A DNA stretch of 64,000 nucleotides. Origin: Corylus avellana (taxonomy: Eukaryota > Streptophyta > Magnoliopsida > Fagales > Betulaceae). Every line of letters begins with the position of its first letter. The first letter of the stretch is position 1. The position numbers and the translations under genes are program-made. Location: assembly GCF_901000735.1 (NCBI RefSeq), contig NC_081545.1, forward strand, positions 1,116,001 to 1,180,000, given 5' to 3'. Below the pieces are notes generated by a model. It searched no databases. It saw only the letters and a program-made list of their open reading frames with translations, and was not told where the DNA came from. Shown piece by piece: positions 1-8,839 of the stretch.

Positions 1-835
1 GCAATATCCTGCAATCAATGTGTTATAAGATACAGTATTAGGTCTAAAACCCATGCTCTCCATTTCCCTAAATGCCTCAACAGCCTTCTTCAATTTTCCC
101 TATTTACAGTAAGCGCGCATGACCATATTAAGTGTATAAACATTTGGCGAAATCCTATGACGCCGCATTTCTCTATAGAATGCCAAAGTAATATCCATCC
201 TGTGCAAATCAAGCAAAGAGCTCATGTAGGCATTTCACGACTCAATAGTAGGGAAAAATCCATAATCCTTCATTCGACAAAAAGTATCAGTGGCATCCCT
301 AAACTTCTTCATATGCGCAAAAGTCTTGAAAAGTGAGTCAAAAACACGAGGCGAAGAATGATACAAGTGGTACGAGTGTAGCATTTCTTCAAACAGATTG
401 GAGGGTACATCGATGGAACCAGATACAATAATGTTCCTCAAAATGGACTCTGCAGATTTGAATTTCCGGTTTTTTGTGAGAATGTGGAGAATTATGGAAT
501 GAATTTCGAGGGAATGGCAACTGGGTTTTTGAATCCCAGCCCAGTTGAAAAAGTCGAGGGAAAGAACATGGTCCTTCTGAATCTTGAGCAAACATGTTTC
601 ACTCTGAGGGTGTTAGATCGGTTGATAACGAGCTGAGCTTAGTCCACTCAGAGTGAATCAGGTGGCTGTGTGCAACGTTTATGAAATCAAGGTCTTGACC
701 TCTGGGCTCAGGGACTGTTCGGTGGGGTATTGGAATTGGTTTCCACTTCCTTTCTCGAAAATTCCCAGGTATCGTGGGTTTCACAGAGGAATTCAGCAAA
801 GTCGAAAATCGACGAAGTGGAAAACTGTTATTCAT
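1..835 (-). pseudogene. Broken P-class pentatricopeptide repeat (PPR) gene, runs off the left edge
   Basis: PPR proteins bind organelle RNA one base per 35-residue helical repeat. The minus strand begins with ATG at 833-835, followed by a basic, serine-rich leader (MNNSFPLRRFSTLLNSS) typical of mitochondrial import. That frame ends in TGA near 599-601. The protein resumes in another frame from about 591 (LKIQKDHVLSLDFFNWAG) and continues into recognisable PPR helices, with in-frame TGA at 235-237 and TAG at 100-102. Past the stops the reading is still good PPR (for example YNTLIAGYC at the edge). Small deletions in T-rich runs near 590-605 explain the frame change. The sequence recalls the Arabidopsis At4g26680 group from memory; this was not checked. 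With one frameshift region and two stops I call it a pseudogene. Fragments of it recur at 4.1-4.4, 13.6, 14.2-14.5 and 19.3-19.5 kb. Confidence 0.8.
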
Positions 836-1240
836 AATTTCTTCATAAAACAGATAAATGGGTTTTCCTTTTGGTACGCGAACAAGCTGAACAACTTTGG
901 TGTATAACCAAAGCGATTGTTCGACTCAAATTATTTCGTCCTAATTCAGCGTAATGTAAATGAAATGGAAGTGGGTCTTGATGAAAACAATGGGACTAAC
1001 CTTTTTTGGACGCAGAGAACGAAGAAAACGGAGCTTTTGGGCTCACTTCGCTTTGCTTCAGACCTCTGAACTTCACTGAGGCATAAAAAAACAAAGAAAC
1101 GGCCTTTAAATTGCACTGAATGAAAAAGAAGAAGAAGAAGAAATGGGACCGACGACTGTCGTTGATATATACCAACTAACCGGTCGTATTGGCACGTAGT
1201 CGAGGATAGTCGTTTTTTGCTATTGATTGAGTAAACGACT
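836..1240. other. PPR upstream spacer
   Basis: No gene seen. Much of 1065-1180 (CTGAACTTCACTGAGGCAT, then a GACGACTGTCGTTGATATAT motif) is shared with 26440-26585 downstream of the intact RLP, which marks it as part of the duplicated PPR-RLP unit. Confidence 0.6.
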
Positions 1241-1249
1241 AGAGTTGGT

Positions 1250-1524
1250 ATGTCTTTGCTACATACCGCGTTTCCCTCGTCTACACATGATTTTCATTAA
1301 TTCTCTCAACAATAAGTGAAAAACAACAAGTAGTATAAGATTAGATTACATGGTTGTTTCATATAGATTACAATAATTGAGTCACTTTTTCAAAATACAT
1401 CTTGTTTTGAATGAATCGTCTTCTTGGGCGTACAAACTTATGTAACGCTTATAAAAACCCTTTACTACTTGTAGTTCTTTCTTTACCAAAAGAGCAATAA
1501 ACACAGTGAATGATGATGGCTAAC
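1250..1524 (+). promoter_or_regulatory. Orphaned RLP promoter and leader
   Basis: The stretch CCGCGTTTCCCTCGTCTACA (from about 1267) is shared with RLP upstream DNA near 13540 and 20110. A TATA box (TTATAAAAA, 1449-1457) is followed by TTTACTACTTGTAGTTCT. This parallels TATAAAAG plus CATCACTTGTAGTTCT ahead of the intact RLP at 23305. GATGATGGCTAAC at about 1510 aligns with GACGATGGATAAC around the ATG at 23375. So promoter, leader and start region remain, but the coding sequence that follows is mid-LRR, not the N-terminus. Confidence 0.6.
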
Positions 1525-3607
1525 TCTGGAACTCCAATACTGCTACTTACAGGGAGAATTTCCAATTGAATTCTTTTTGCTACCAAATCTACGGAATCTT
1601 ATTGTAGCATACAATGAAGATCTCATTGGTCATTTGCCTGAATTTCACTCTAATAGTTCTTTGGAGCTTTTGACACTCGTGGGCACAAGTTTTTTTGGTA
1701 AACTACCGCATTCAATTGGAAGTCTAAGTTCATTATATTTTTTAGATTTTCAGAAATGCCATTTTTCTAGATCTATCCCATCTTCACCGAGTAATCTCAC
1801 TCACTCAACTCATTGATTTGGATCTGTCAGAGAACACTCTCACGTACAGGTCACATCCCTTTTTCCTTGTTAATTAACCTGACTCAACAAATTTATTTGG
1901 ATCTCTCATTTAATAAATTGGTTGGGATGCTAGAGTTTGACATGTTTCTTAAGATCAAAAGTTTAAGTGTGCTTATTCAATCATCCAACAATTTGACATT
2001 GTACGTTGACCAAGGCCAATTCAAATGATACTCTTCCACAGTTTCACACTCTAGGATTGGGTTCTTGCAACTTACGGAAGTTTCCAGACTTCTTACGTAA
2101 CCAAAACAAATTGACTTGGCTTGAGTAGCAACACAACAATCTTATAGCTAGGCTTAATACCCAAGTGGATGTATAATGCAAGTATAGAAGCTCTTTCAGC
2201 TATATTCCTTTCTAACAATTTTCTAATACGCTTTGAACAATCTCCAGTTGTTCTCCCATGGTCTAAGTTGGAAGTTTCATTACTTGGAAGTAACAGGCTG
2301 CAAGGATCACTCCCCATTCCACAACCATCTATCAAGATTTACCAAGTCCAATCGAACTTGATAAAAGAAATGTCGCTATTGATTTGCAATTCGAGTTCAC
2401 TTTATGTACTTGATTTGTCCTATAACAACTTCTTTGGCATGCTTCGTCCATGTTTAGGAAACTTCAGTTCTTTGTAATTAGTACTTAAACTACAAAGAAA
2501 CAACTTCAGTGGCACCAACCAAAAAATATGGGCAAAGGGAAGCAACTTAAGCTTGATTGACTTAAGTGAAAACCAATTCCAAGGTCACCTACCAAGATCC
2601 ATGGCAAACTGTGTGATACGAGAATATCTTTATGTTGGTAACAATAAGATCATTAGCACTTTCCCTTTTGGTTGGGGACTCTTTCTCAGTTGAAGGTTCT
2701 TATGCTTCGTTGTAATGGCTTTCATGGTCGCTGAAACCAATTTTACATTCCCCAAGGTACATATTATTGATCTCTCTCATAATAGTTTCTCTAGAAATTT
2801 GCTTGCAGAGTATTTCCTACATTGGAATACCATGAAAGTTGTTGGTGACAATAAGTTGAAATACATGGATTTATATTTTATTGGATTCAGGTTGGCTTCA
2901 ATTGTCGAATACACAGTTATCATGACAAACAAAGGCATAGATTTGGAGTACGAGAAAATCTAAGATGCGTTCACGGTCATTGATTTCTCAAGCAATAGAT
3001 TTAGAGGAGAAATTTTAGAACTTGTGAGGAGTCTTGAAGGACTTCATTTGCTAAATTTTTCCAATAATGCGCTTACTCGTCATATCCCATCATCTTTAGG
3101 GAACTTGACAAATATAGAATCAATGGACCTTTTCCAAAACAATTTGCTTTGAGAGATACCTCAACAACTAACACTGGTCATATCCCATCATCTTTAGGGA
3201 ATTTGACAGATATAGAATCAATGGACCTTTCCCAAAACAATATGCTTGGAGAGATACCTCAACAACTAATACAACTCTTTTTCCTTGCACCATTTAATGT
3301 CTCCAACAATCGTCTCACAGGACCTATACCACATGAAAATCAATTTGACACATTTCAGAATAGTTCATTTGGAGGTAAACCAGGATTGTGTGGAAACCCT
3401 TTATCAAAGAAATGTGGAGATTACAAGTATACTCCATTCTCACCTTCTCCATTTGAAGAGAGTCAAAGCTCAGGGTCCCCATTTGAATTTGGTTGGAAAG
3501 TAGTTGTCATAGGGTATGGATGTGGGTTTGTAATTGGAGTTGCTATTGGGTAAATTTTGATTACAAGGAAATATGATTGGTTTGTGAAGATTTTTGAAAA
3601 GATGTAG
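1525..3607 (+). pseudogene. RLP pseudogene 1, 5' truncated
   Basis: A leucine-rich-repeat receptor-like protein related to the intact gene at 23375. Homology starts mid-LRR (LPNLRNLIVAYNEDLIGHLP) and passes in several frames through the LRR array. It then covers the island region (HWNTMKVVGDNKL, TNKGIDLEYEK), the last LRRs, the LRRCT cysteines (GLCGNPLSKKCGD), the membrane span (VVVIGYGCGFVIG) and the short tail (RKYDWFVKIF), ending in TAG. Stops and frameshifts interrupt it near 1815, 2028, 2478, 2963 and 3152. A CAA-to-TAA type change after IGVAIG stops it inside the membrane span. The signal peptide, LRRNT and first LRRs are absent although the promoter survives. A 98-bp tandem duplication at 3081-3276 adds to the damage. 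It cannot make a receptor. Confidence 0.85.
3081..3276. repeat. 98-bp tandem duplication inside RLP pseudogene 1
   Basis: CATATCCCATCATCTTTAGG starts at 3081 and again at 3179. Both copies run through IESMDL and end at CAACAACTAA. The copies differ at a few bases. A 98-bp period is not a multiple of three, so the duplication shifts the frame. Confidence 0.8.
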
Positions 3608-3735
3608 CAAACTCCAAGAATGGTGAATTGGAAGTCATAAATTTAAATTTAGTTAAATTTATTGTTTTAGAGGAAGTATAAATGTTTAAGTTTTAGCATT
3701 ATTGTACGTATGGTGCTTGATGGAATTGTAAGCTT

Positions 3736-3988
3736 ATAAAAATTTAAATGTAATATCTCACCATTTGTGTGAATTTGCATGTGTCTGAGTTTTTTTTGTG
3801 TTTACTAACAATTGACTTTATAATGAGAAAAATACATTTAGCACTCCCTAACTTACTCCATATATGACACTTAGGTCATCAAACTTTAAAATTGACACTT
3901 GAGACGGCTGAGCCAATCCCATACGCCATAGATTAGATTGGTTCGCGCGCCCACGGCCCACCTGAAAAGTAAATCCTATTTTACATTC

Positions 3989-4037
<49 letters not shown>

Positions 4038-4452
4038 AGTTCTAATAATTAAGAACGTATGAAGAGTGAACTACCGGAGAAATGGATCCTATTGATTTAT
4101 GTCAACGTCCATATTCTTTCTAAAATGCAGCATTTGGTCTAAAATAATGATCTACATCTTCCTAAACACCTTAACAGCCTTCTCCAATTTCCCCAATTTA
4201 CAGCTAATTATAAGCAAACATGACCGTGTTAACACTAATATTCACATAATCATTTCCTCGTACCACGCGTAAAATGGTTTTTGTTTTTATTTTTATTTTA
4301 TTTTATTTTTGTTATGTGAACAAGCAGGAATAGTTTGTGTAAAACCAACGTGATTGTTTGTATCAAATTATAATTTCCTCTGAATCTTGGGAAATATTGT
4401 AAATGATGTAGATGTGGATCTTGACGAAATCAAAGGGACTGACATTCGTTGA
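3736..4452. repeat. Duplicated RLP 3' flank plus PPR remnant, copy B
   Basis: Nearly the whole stretch reappears at 13832-14496. It begins in the RLP 3' UTR (TTTAAATGTAATATCTCACC), crosses a non-coding spacer (GGTCATCAAACTTTAAAATT), and from about 4110 becomes a degraded minus-strand copy of the PPR gene: 4118-4275 aligns to 20-160, and 4320-4445 to the PPR upstream at 885-1005. The copies differ mainly in the AT microsatellite at 3992-4035. Confidence 0.75.
3992..4035. repeat. (AT)n microsatellite
   Basis: Uninterrupted AT dinucleotides. The paralogous copy at about 14082-14090 has only a few AT units, so the expansion is recent and specific to this copy. Confidence 0.95.
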
Positions 4453-4925
4453 CAGTTTTTACTAATAAAAAAATAATAATCTACGAATTGATTGATATGA
4501 TCACGTACATTATCGATGTGATAGTATAAAATAAAATATGGTATATTTCATTATTTAATAGCAAACAGCGCCTTCAAATATTATATTCTCTTAAAATTGT
4601 AAATGGTTAATAATATCAAACATTTATCTCGGGACGTACACTGGTGGTTAGTAAGACTCAGACCTATAATTAATCAAATAATTGTAATAAACCATGATGT
4701 CAAATATCAACGCTAATAATGTAGATGCTAATGAAACAGTCCAATACTCCATGTTACATTTTTTGGACCTGCCCATAGTCCTTAATTAAGTACTGCACAT
4801 AGCTGGATGATCGATGGACATTAATGGAGGTTCAGCTATGATAAGAAGGAGATCAAGGAATGTGATGAGAGAAAAAGGTACATGTGAGAAGTAGGGAATG
4901 AGCGCATGGAAATTGAAAGTATGAT
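4453..4925. other. AT-rich spacer with a segment shared with 26.8 kb
   Basis: No gene seen. From about 4740 to 4910 it matches 26835-26990 (CAATACTCCATG, TTTTTTGGACCTGCCCATAG, GGTTCAGCTATGATAAGAAG), another trace of duplication of RLP flanks. Confidence 0.6.
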
Positions 4926-4934
4926 GATAGAAGA

Positions 4935-5144
4935 GGATTTGGCTTACATGCTGTTATTAAAATAACAGCATGTATGCTGTAGTTGAATCAATGATCAAGA
5001 TTGAATTTTTCAAAATCTCTTTTTCATTTTCTCTCTCTTATTAAATGCTTATAAAAATAAGTCAACTTTAAAATTCAATCTTGACCGTTGATTCAACTAC
5101 AGCATACATGCTGTTATTTTAATAACAGCATGTAAGCCGGATCC
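4935..5144. mobile_element. 210-bp Mutator-type MITE with ~75-bp inverted repeats
   Basis: The left end (GGATTTGGCTTACATGCTG) and the reverse complement of the right end (GGATCCGGCTTACATGCTG) match for roughly 75 bp. Each arm holds its own small palindrome (CATGCTGTTATT / AATAACAGCATG). The element is flanked by a perfect 9-bp direct repeat, GATAGAAGA at 4926-4934 and 5145-5153. A 9-bp target duplication is characteristic of Mutator-like elements. It has no coding capacity and would fold into one long hairpin if transcribed. Confidence 0.85.
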
Positions 5145-5429
5145 GATAGAAGAAGGTACATATTTATGTCATACTACTTTTTGACATTAATTTGGTTCCG
5201 GAAATTAATTAATGCTATGAGAAGTTCATGGTAAGACCTTCAACTTTTGGGTTGTCGAGATGTTAGTGGGAAAGATAACGTCAGTTAAACATGTGAAATA
5301 TAACTGAGAAATTGAGATTTTGAGATTGAGATGGGTCCTACCACCAAAAAAGTGGTCCCACAACAGCCAACAGGAACACTTGGACAGCCTATGCTCTGAT
5401 CCAAGTCGTTATTCATATCTTGTTGCAAA

Positions 5430-5745
5430 CTTATGAGTATTTACCACTGCCACCTTCAGCCTTTAAAGAGAATCAAGGCTTAGAGTTTTCATTTGAATTT
5501 AATTGAAAAGTACATGCGATGGGATATGGACGTAGCTTGGTACTCTTCATCTGTTGTATTTGTTTTTAGTTTTTAAAATTTTGAAAATAAAAAAGAAAAA
5601 GTCTCTGACTATTTATTTTGTTTGCATACATTTCATCCAAATAATAACTTTTAAAAAAGTCTTAATGAACCAATTATATAATTGGTTCATTAAGACTTTG
5701 GGAAGGAGGCAACAAACTCCAAGAAGGGTGAATAGGAGGAAGTAA
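5430..5745 (+). pseudogene. RLP pseudogene 2, C-terminal fragment
   Basis: Only the last ~70 codons of an RLP survive: the extracellular juxtamembrane stretch (ENQGLEFSFEF), part of the membrane span (MGYG, VLFICC) and, after an insertion at about 5570-5690, the tail and 3' flank. Its closest relative in the window is the C-terminus at 19085-19265, not the intact gene; both share ENQGLE and a divergent membrane span. An in-frame stop replaces the tryptophan before the span (TTGAAAAG against TTGGAAAG). The tail is entangled with an inverted duplication. Confidence 0.7.
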
Positions 5746-5790
5746 TATTTTTAAAGTTATTTGGATGAAATGTATGCAAATAAAATAAAT
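5612..5790. repeat. Large imperfect palindrome at an RLP 3' end
   Basis: A perfect core has 19-bp arms (AAAGTCTTAATGAACCAAT, 5656-5674, and its complement at 5681-5699) around TATATA. Beyond a 50-bp asymmetric loop the pairing continues: 5612-5655 matches the reverse complement of about 5749-5790 (TTTGGATGAAATGTATGCAA). The RLP tail and 3' UTR have therefore been copied in inverted orientation next to themselves. Confidence 0.75.
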
Positions 5791-5964
5791 GTATATATGT
5801 TTATATATGCTTCTAGCTGATGTGGTCTTTTTGTTTGTAAAATTATCAATAATAAAAATAATGACTCGTAATGGAATATAATACATTTTCGTGAACTTTG
5901 TATTTATGTGAGTTTGTAAGTACTGTCATCAACTTTTAGGTATAATTACCGTATAATAAATATT

Positions 5965-6192
5965 CAATGGCTTCCAGATGACCAGTTGGGACAGAAGTTT
6001 CCTAGTCCTTTCGTCGTCCTCTAACCCAATTTTCCCATCTTTTCTACTGCAACACATTAATTGTGGCCACTTAATTAGCAAGTGGAACGCATACAAACAA
6101 AAGCAATTTAAAGTTGCGAAAAGAAACACGCAATGGGAAAAGAAGATAGAGTTCATCAAAAGTTGAAGTGTGAAAGTGAAACCACCATGAAA
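5965..6192 (+). promoter_or_regulatory. Orphaned RLP promoter and leader without a gene
   Basis: The stretch is shared with the DNA ahead of RLP pseudogene 7: AGTTTCCTAGTCCTTTCGTC matches 27865, and GCAACACATTAATTGTGGCC onward matches 34760-34890, including GTGAAACCACCATG at the start codon. After this ATG (about 6187) only a few codons follow before a stop and no RLP coding sequence is found. The gene body has been lost. Confidence 0.65.
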
Positions 6193-6774
6193 ACAACAGG
6201 GCCTTGAATTCATGTGAGATGTCAAATATTCTCTCGTTCTATTTTGCAAGTGCAATTTAGTCAAATTGTCACTAATTAAGAAACTGTTCTAACAATGTGA
6301 AAGAACCGAATCTCACTTGACATACTAAAATACTAACAAAAGTCTAGGTTCATGTTGCTTTTACGACATTCAAATCTTCTTGAATTATTTTATTTTATTT
6401 TATTTTTGTCTTGTTCGGGATCTTACCATTTGCTGTTCACGAATTTCACTAAGAAAATAAAATAATTGAAAATGAACGACAAAAAAAAAAAAAAAAAAAA
6501 AAACTACAAACTTTGTGTTGAATAATATATAAACTTAATTTTAATAATATTTATAAGTTAAGTATTTTTATTTTATGTTCTCATATGTTATTAAGTGTCT
6601 TTTAGTTTTTCAAAAATTATTTTATAAAGAATTGCTACACTAAATTTTGTCCTTTTCCTTGCCACATGTGTTTGTAAGGATTTTTTGTAAAAATCCTCTG
6701 TAAGGGTAGCAATTCTGTATTTTATATTTGAGTTACATGAAATGTAAAGGAATATAGTTACTGTGAAGAAGTTA
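6193..6774. other. AT-rich spacer
   Basis: No gene recognised. It contains an A-tract at 6481-6503. The short reading frames here show no family resemblance. Confidence 0.6.
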
Positions 6775-6783
6775 AAAATGTTA

Positions 6784-7168
6784 GGAGAAATTTCAGAAAG
6801 CCCCTCTGAACTTCCATCCATTTTGACATACCCCCTGAATTTTTAAAACTCTCACTTAATTAGGTCCCCTGAACTTTGGTTTGCTCTCACTTTAGACAAT
6901 TTTAACGTTAAAGTCAAACAATTTGACTTTTAATACCTATTTTAGCCTCCCCCAAAACTATGTCATCTTGTGTCCTAACACCTACCCAGCCCAAAACGAC
7001 GTCGTTTTGGTTGAGGATAAAATGGGTCTAAAAAGTCAAATTATTTGACTTTAAAGTTAAAAAGGTCCAAAGTGAGAGTAAATCAGGAGGCCTAAGTGAG
7101 AGTTTTGAAAATTCAGAGGGTGCTTGTCAAAATGGTTAAAAGTTCAGGGGGCTTTCTGAAATTTCCCG
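6784..7168. mobile_element. 385-bp Mutator-type MITE with ~150-bp inverted repeats
   Basis: The ends read GGAGAAATTTCAGAAAGCCC on the left and, as reverse complement, CGGGAAATTTCAGAAAGCCC on the right. Pairing continues with gaps for about 150 bp (AAAACTCTCACTTA and GTCAAA.AATTTGACTTTT in both arms). The centre has a short palindrome, AAAACGACGTCGTTTT. The 9-bp repeat AAAATGTTA flanks it (6775-6783, 7169-7177). It sits about 200 bp upstream of the chimeric receptor ORF and could influence its promoter. Confidence 0.8.
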
Positions 7169-7378
7169 AAAATGTTATTTGTATCTTATAAATACCTATG
7201 TAAACAAGTTATGCCAGTAAGTTGAATAAAGTTAATATTTTTCTTCCTATTTTATGTTCTCTTAGTGAGTGCACTTAGCTTCCAAAATTCTCCACCCCTC
7301 CTCTTCACATGATAAACTCTTATCCCATTTGCATGCACCACTTACTCCAACACTACCAACTCCTACGCCGTCACCACC

Positions 7379-8839
7379 ATGTCGGCAGATCATTTCTTCC
7401 GGCGGGGGCTGCGTCCTCTGCTTGTTTTTCTAATCTTTTTCAGCCTGACATCTTTCTCCAAACCCGACGAGCTCCAGCCCCTTCTAGAATTCAAGTCGGC
7501 TCTACAAAAATCAAACCCCAATGTTTTCAGTTCGTGGACGCCAGGTAACTCAACATGCAGCTTCAGCGGAATTGTATGCAACTCCAACGGATTTGTCACA
7601 GAAATCAATCTCCCCCAACAAAATCTATCTGGGGTTCTTCCATTTGATTCAATATGCAAGCTTCAGGCGCTAGAGAAACTCTCTCTGGGCTTCAATTTTT
7701 TGCATGGTGGCATCTCTGAGGACTTGAAGAATTGCACTAGTTTGCAACAGTTAGATTTGGGTGTGAATTCATTTTCTGGGGAAGTGCCTGATTTGTCTTC
7801 TTTAGGCAAATTGAAGTTATTGAGTTTAAACACCAGTGGGTTTTCTGGGCAATTTCCATGGAGATCATTGAAAAATCTTACGAGTCTTACTTTCTCAAGC
7901 CTCGGCGACATTGTCTTTGAAGAAAGTCCTTTCCCTGTGGAGGTCTTAAAGCTTGAGAAATTGTACTGGCTTTACCTATCAAACTGTAGCCTCGGAGGTC
8001 GAATTCCAGAGGGTCTAGGAAACCTTACTCTGCTCGAAAATCTTGAGCTTGCCTATAACCAATTTTCCGGTGAAATCCCCAGTGATATTGTAAAACTCAA
8101 GAATCTTTGGCAACTCGAGCTTTACTTTAATTTCTTGACCGGAACACTGCCGGTGGGATTTGGAAATCTTACGAGTCTTGTAAATTTTGATGCGTCTGGT
8201 AATAGCCTCCAAGGAAATATATCTGAGATGAGACTCTTGAAGAACATTGCCTCTCTACAGCTCTATGATAATCAGTTCACAGGGGAGATTCCTGAAGAGC
8301 TTGGGGAGTTCAATAAGCTTGTAAACTTCTCAATCTTCCGGAACAAGTTTACGGGTCCTCTTCCTCAAAAGCTTGGCTCCGGCGCCAACTTTGTTTTGAT
8401 TGATGCTTCAGATAATTTTTTGACAGGTCCTATACCGCCAGACATGTGCAAGAATGGCAAAATGATTTACCTGCTTCTGATTCAGAACGGGTTCACCGGT
8501 GGAATCCCAGAAAACTACGCGAATTGCTCATCTTTGCAAAGGCTACGAGTAAGTAACAATTCCCTTTCCGGTGTTGTTCCGGCGGGGATATGGAGGTTGT
8601 CGAACTTATCCGCAATTGATCTTGCTATGAATAATTTTGAAGGTACCATCCCAAAAACATGGGCAATAGGAAGCAGTTTAGTGATGATTGCCTTAAGTGA
8701 AAACCAATTTCAAGGTCAGCTACCAAGATCAATGGCCAACTGTACGATGCTAGAGTATCTTAATATTGGTAAGAATCAGATCAATGACACCTTTCCCTCC
8801 TGGTTGGTTTGCAATCTGAATTCACTTGGAAGTACTTGA
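7379..8839 (+). CDS. Chimeric LRR ectodomain ORF: HAIKU2/RLK7-type repeats joined to RLP repeats, truncated
   Basis: 486 codons. It opens with a hydrophobic signal peptide (LLVFLIFFSLTSF), then an LRRNT (ELQPLLEFKSALQ, CSFSGIVCNSNG) and about 15 LRRs. To about residue 418 the sequence follows the subfamily XI receptor kinases HAIKU2 and RLK7: LEKLSLGFN, FPVEVLKLEKLYWLYLSNCS, IPPDMCKNGKM and VPAGIW are in the family order. RLK7 perceives PIP peptides and IKU2 acts in seed growth. At MNNFEG (8626-8645) it switches to Cf-9-type RLP sequence (TIPKTWA.GSSL, LSENQFQGQLPRSMANC) and ends 60 codons later at a frameshift (LGST, TGA). There is no kinase and no membrane span in frame. If translated it would be a secreted LRR protein; more likely it is the 5' half of a dead chimera. 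ATG 7379 follows CACCACC and is the first ATG of the frame. Confidence 0.7.
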   Translation: MSADHFFRRGLRPLLVFLIFFSLTSFSKPDELQPLLEFKSALQKSNPNVFSSWTPGNSTCSFSGIVCNSNGFVTEINLPQQNLSGVLPFDSICKLQALEKLSLGFNFLHGGISEDLKNCTSLQQLDLGVNSFSGEVPDLSSLGKLKLLSLNTSGFSGQFPWRSLKNLTSLTFSSLGDIVFEESPFPVEVLKLEKLYWLYLSNCSLGGRIPEGLGNLTLLENLELAYNQFSGEIPSDIVKLKNLWQLELYFNFLTGTLPVGFGNLTSLVNFDASGNSLQGNISEMRLLKNIASLQLYDNQFTGEIPEELGEFNKLVNFSIFRNKFTGPLPQKLGSGANFVLIDASDNFLTGPIPPDMCKNGKMIYLLLIQNGFTGGIPENYANCSSLQRLRVSNNSLSGVVPAGIWRLSNLSAIDLAMNNFEGTIPKTWAIGSSLVMIALSENQFQGQLPRSMANCTMLEYLNIGKNQINDTFPSWLVCNLNSLGST

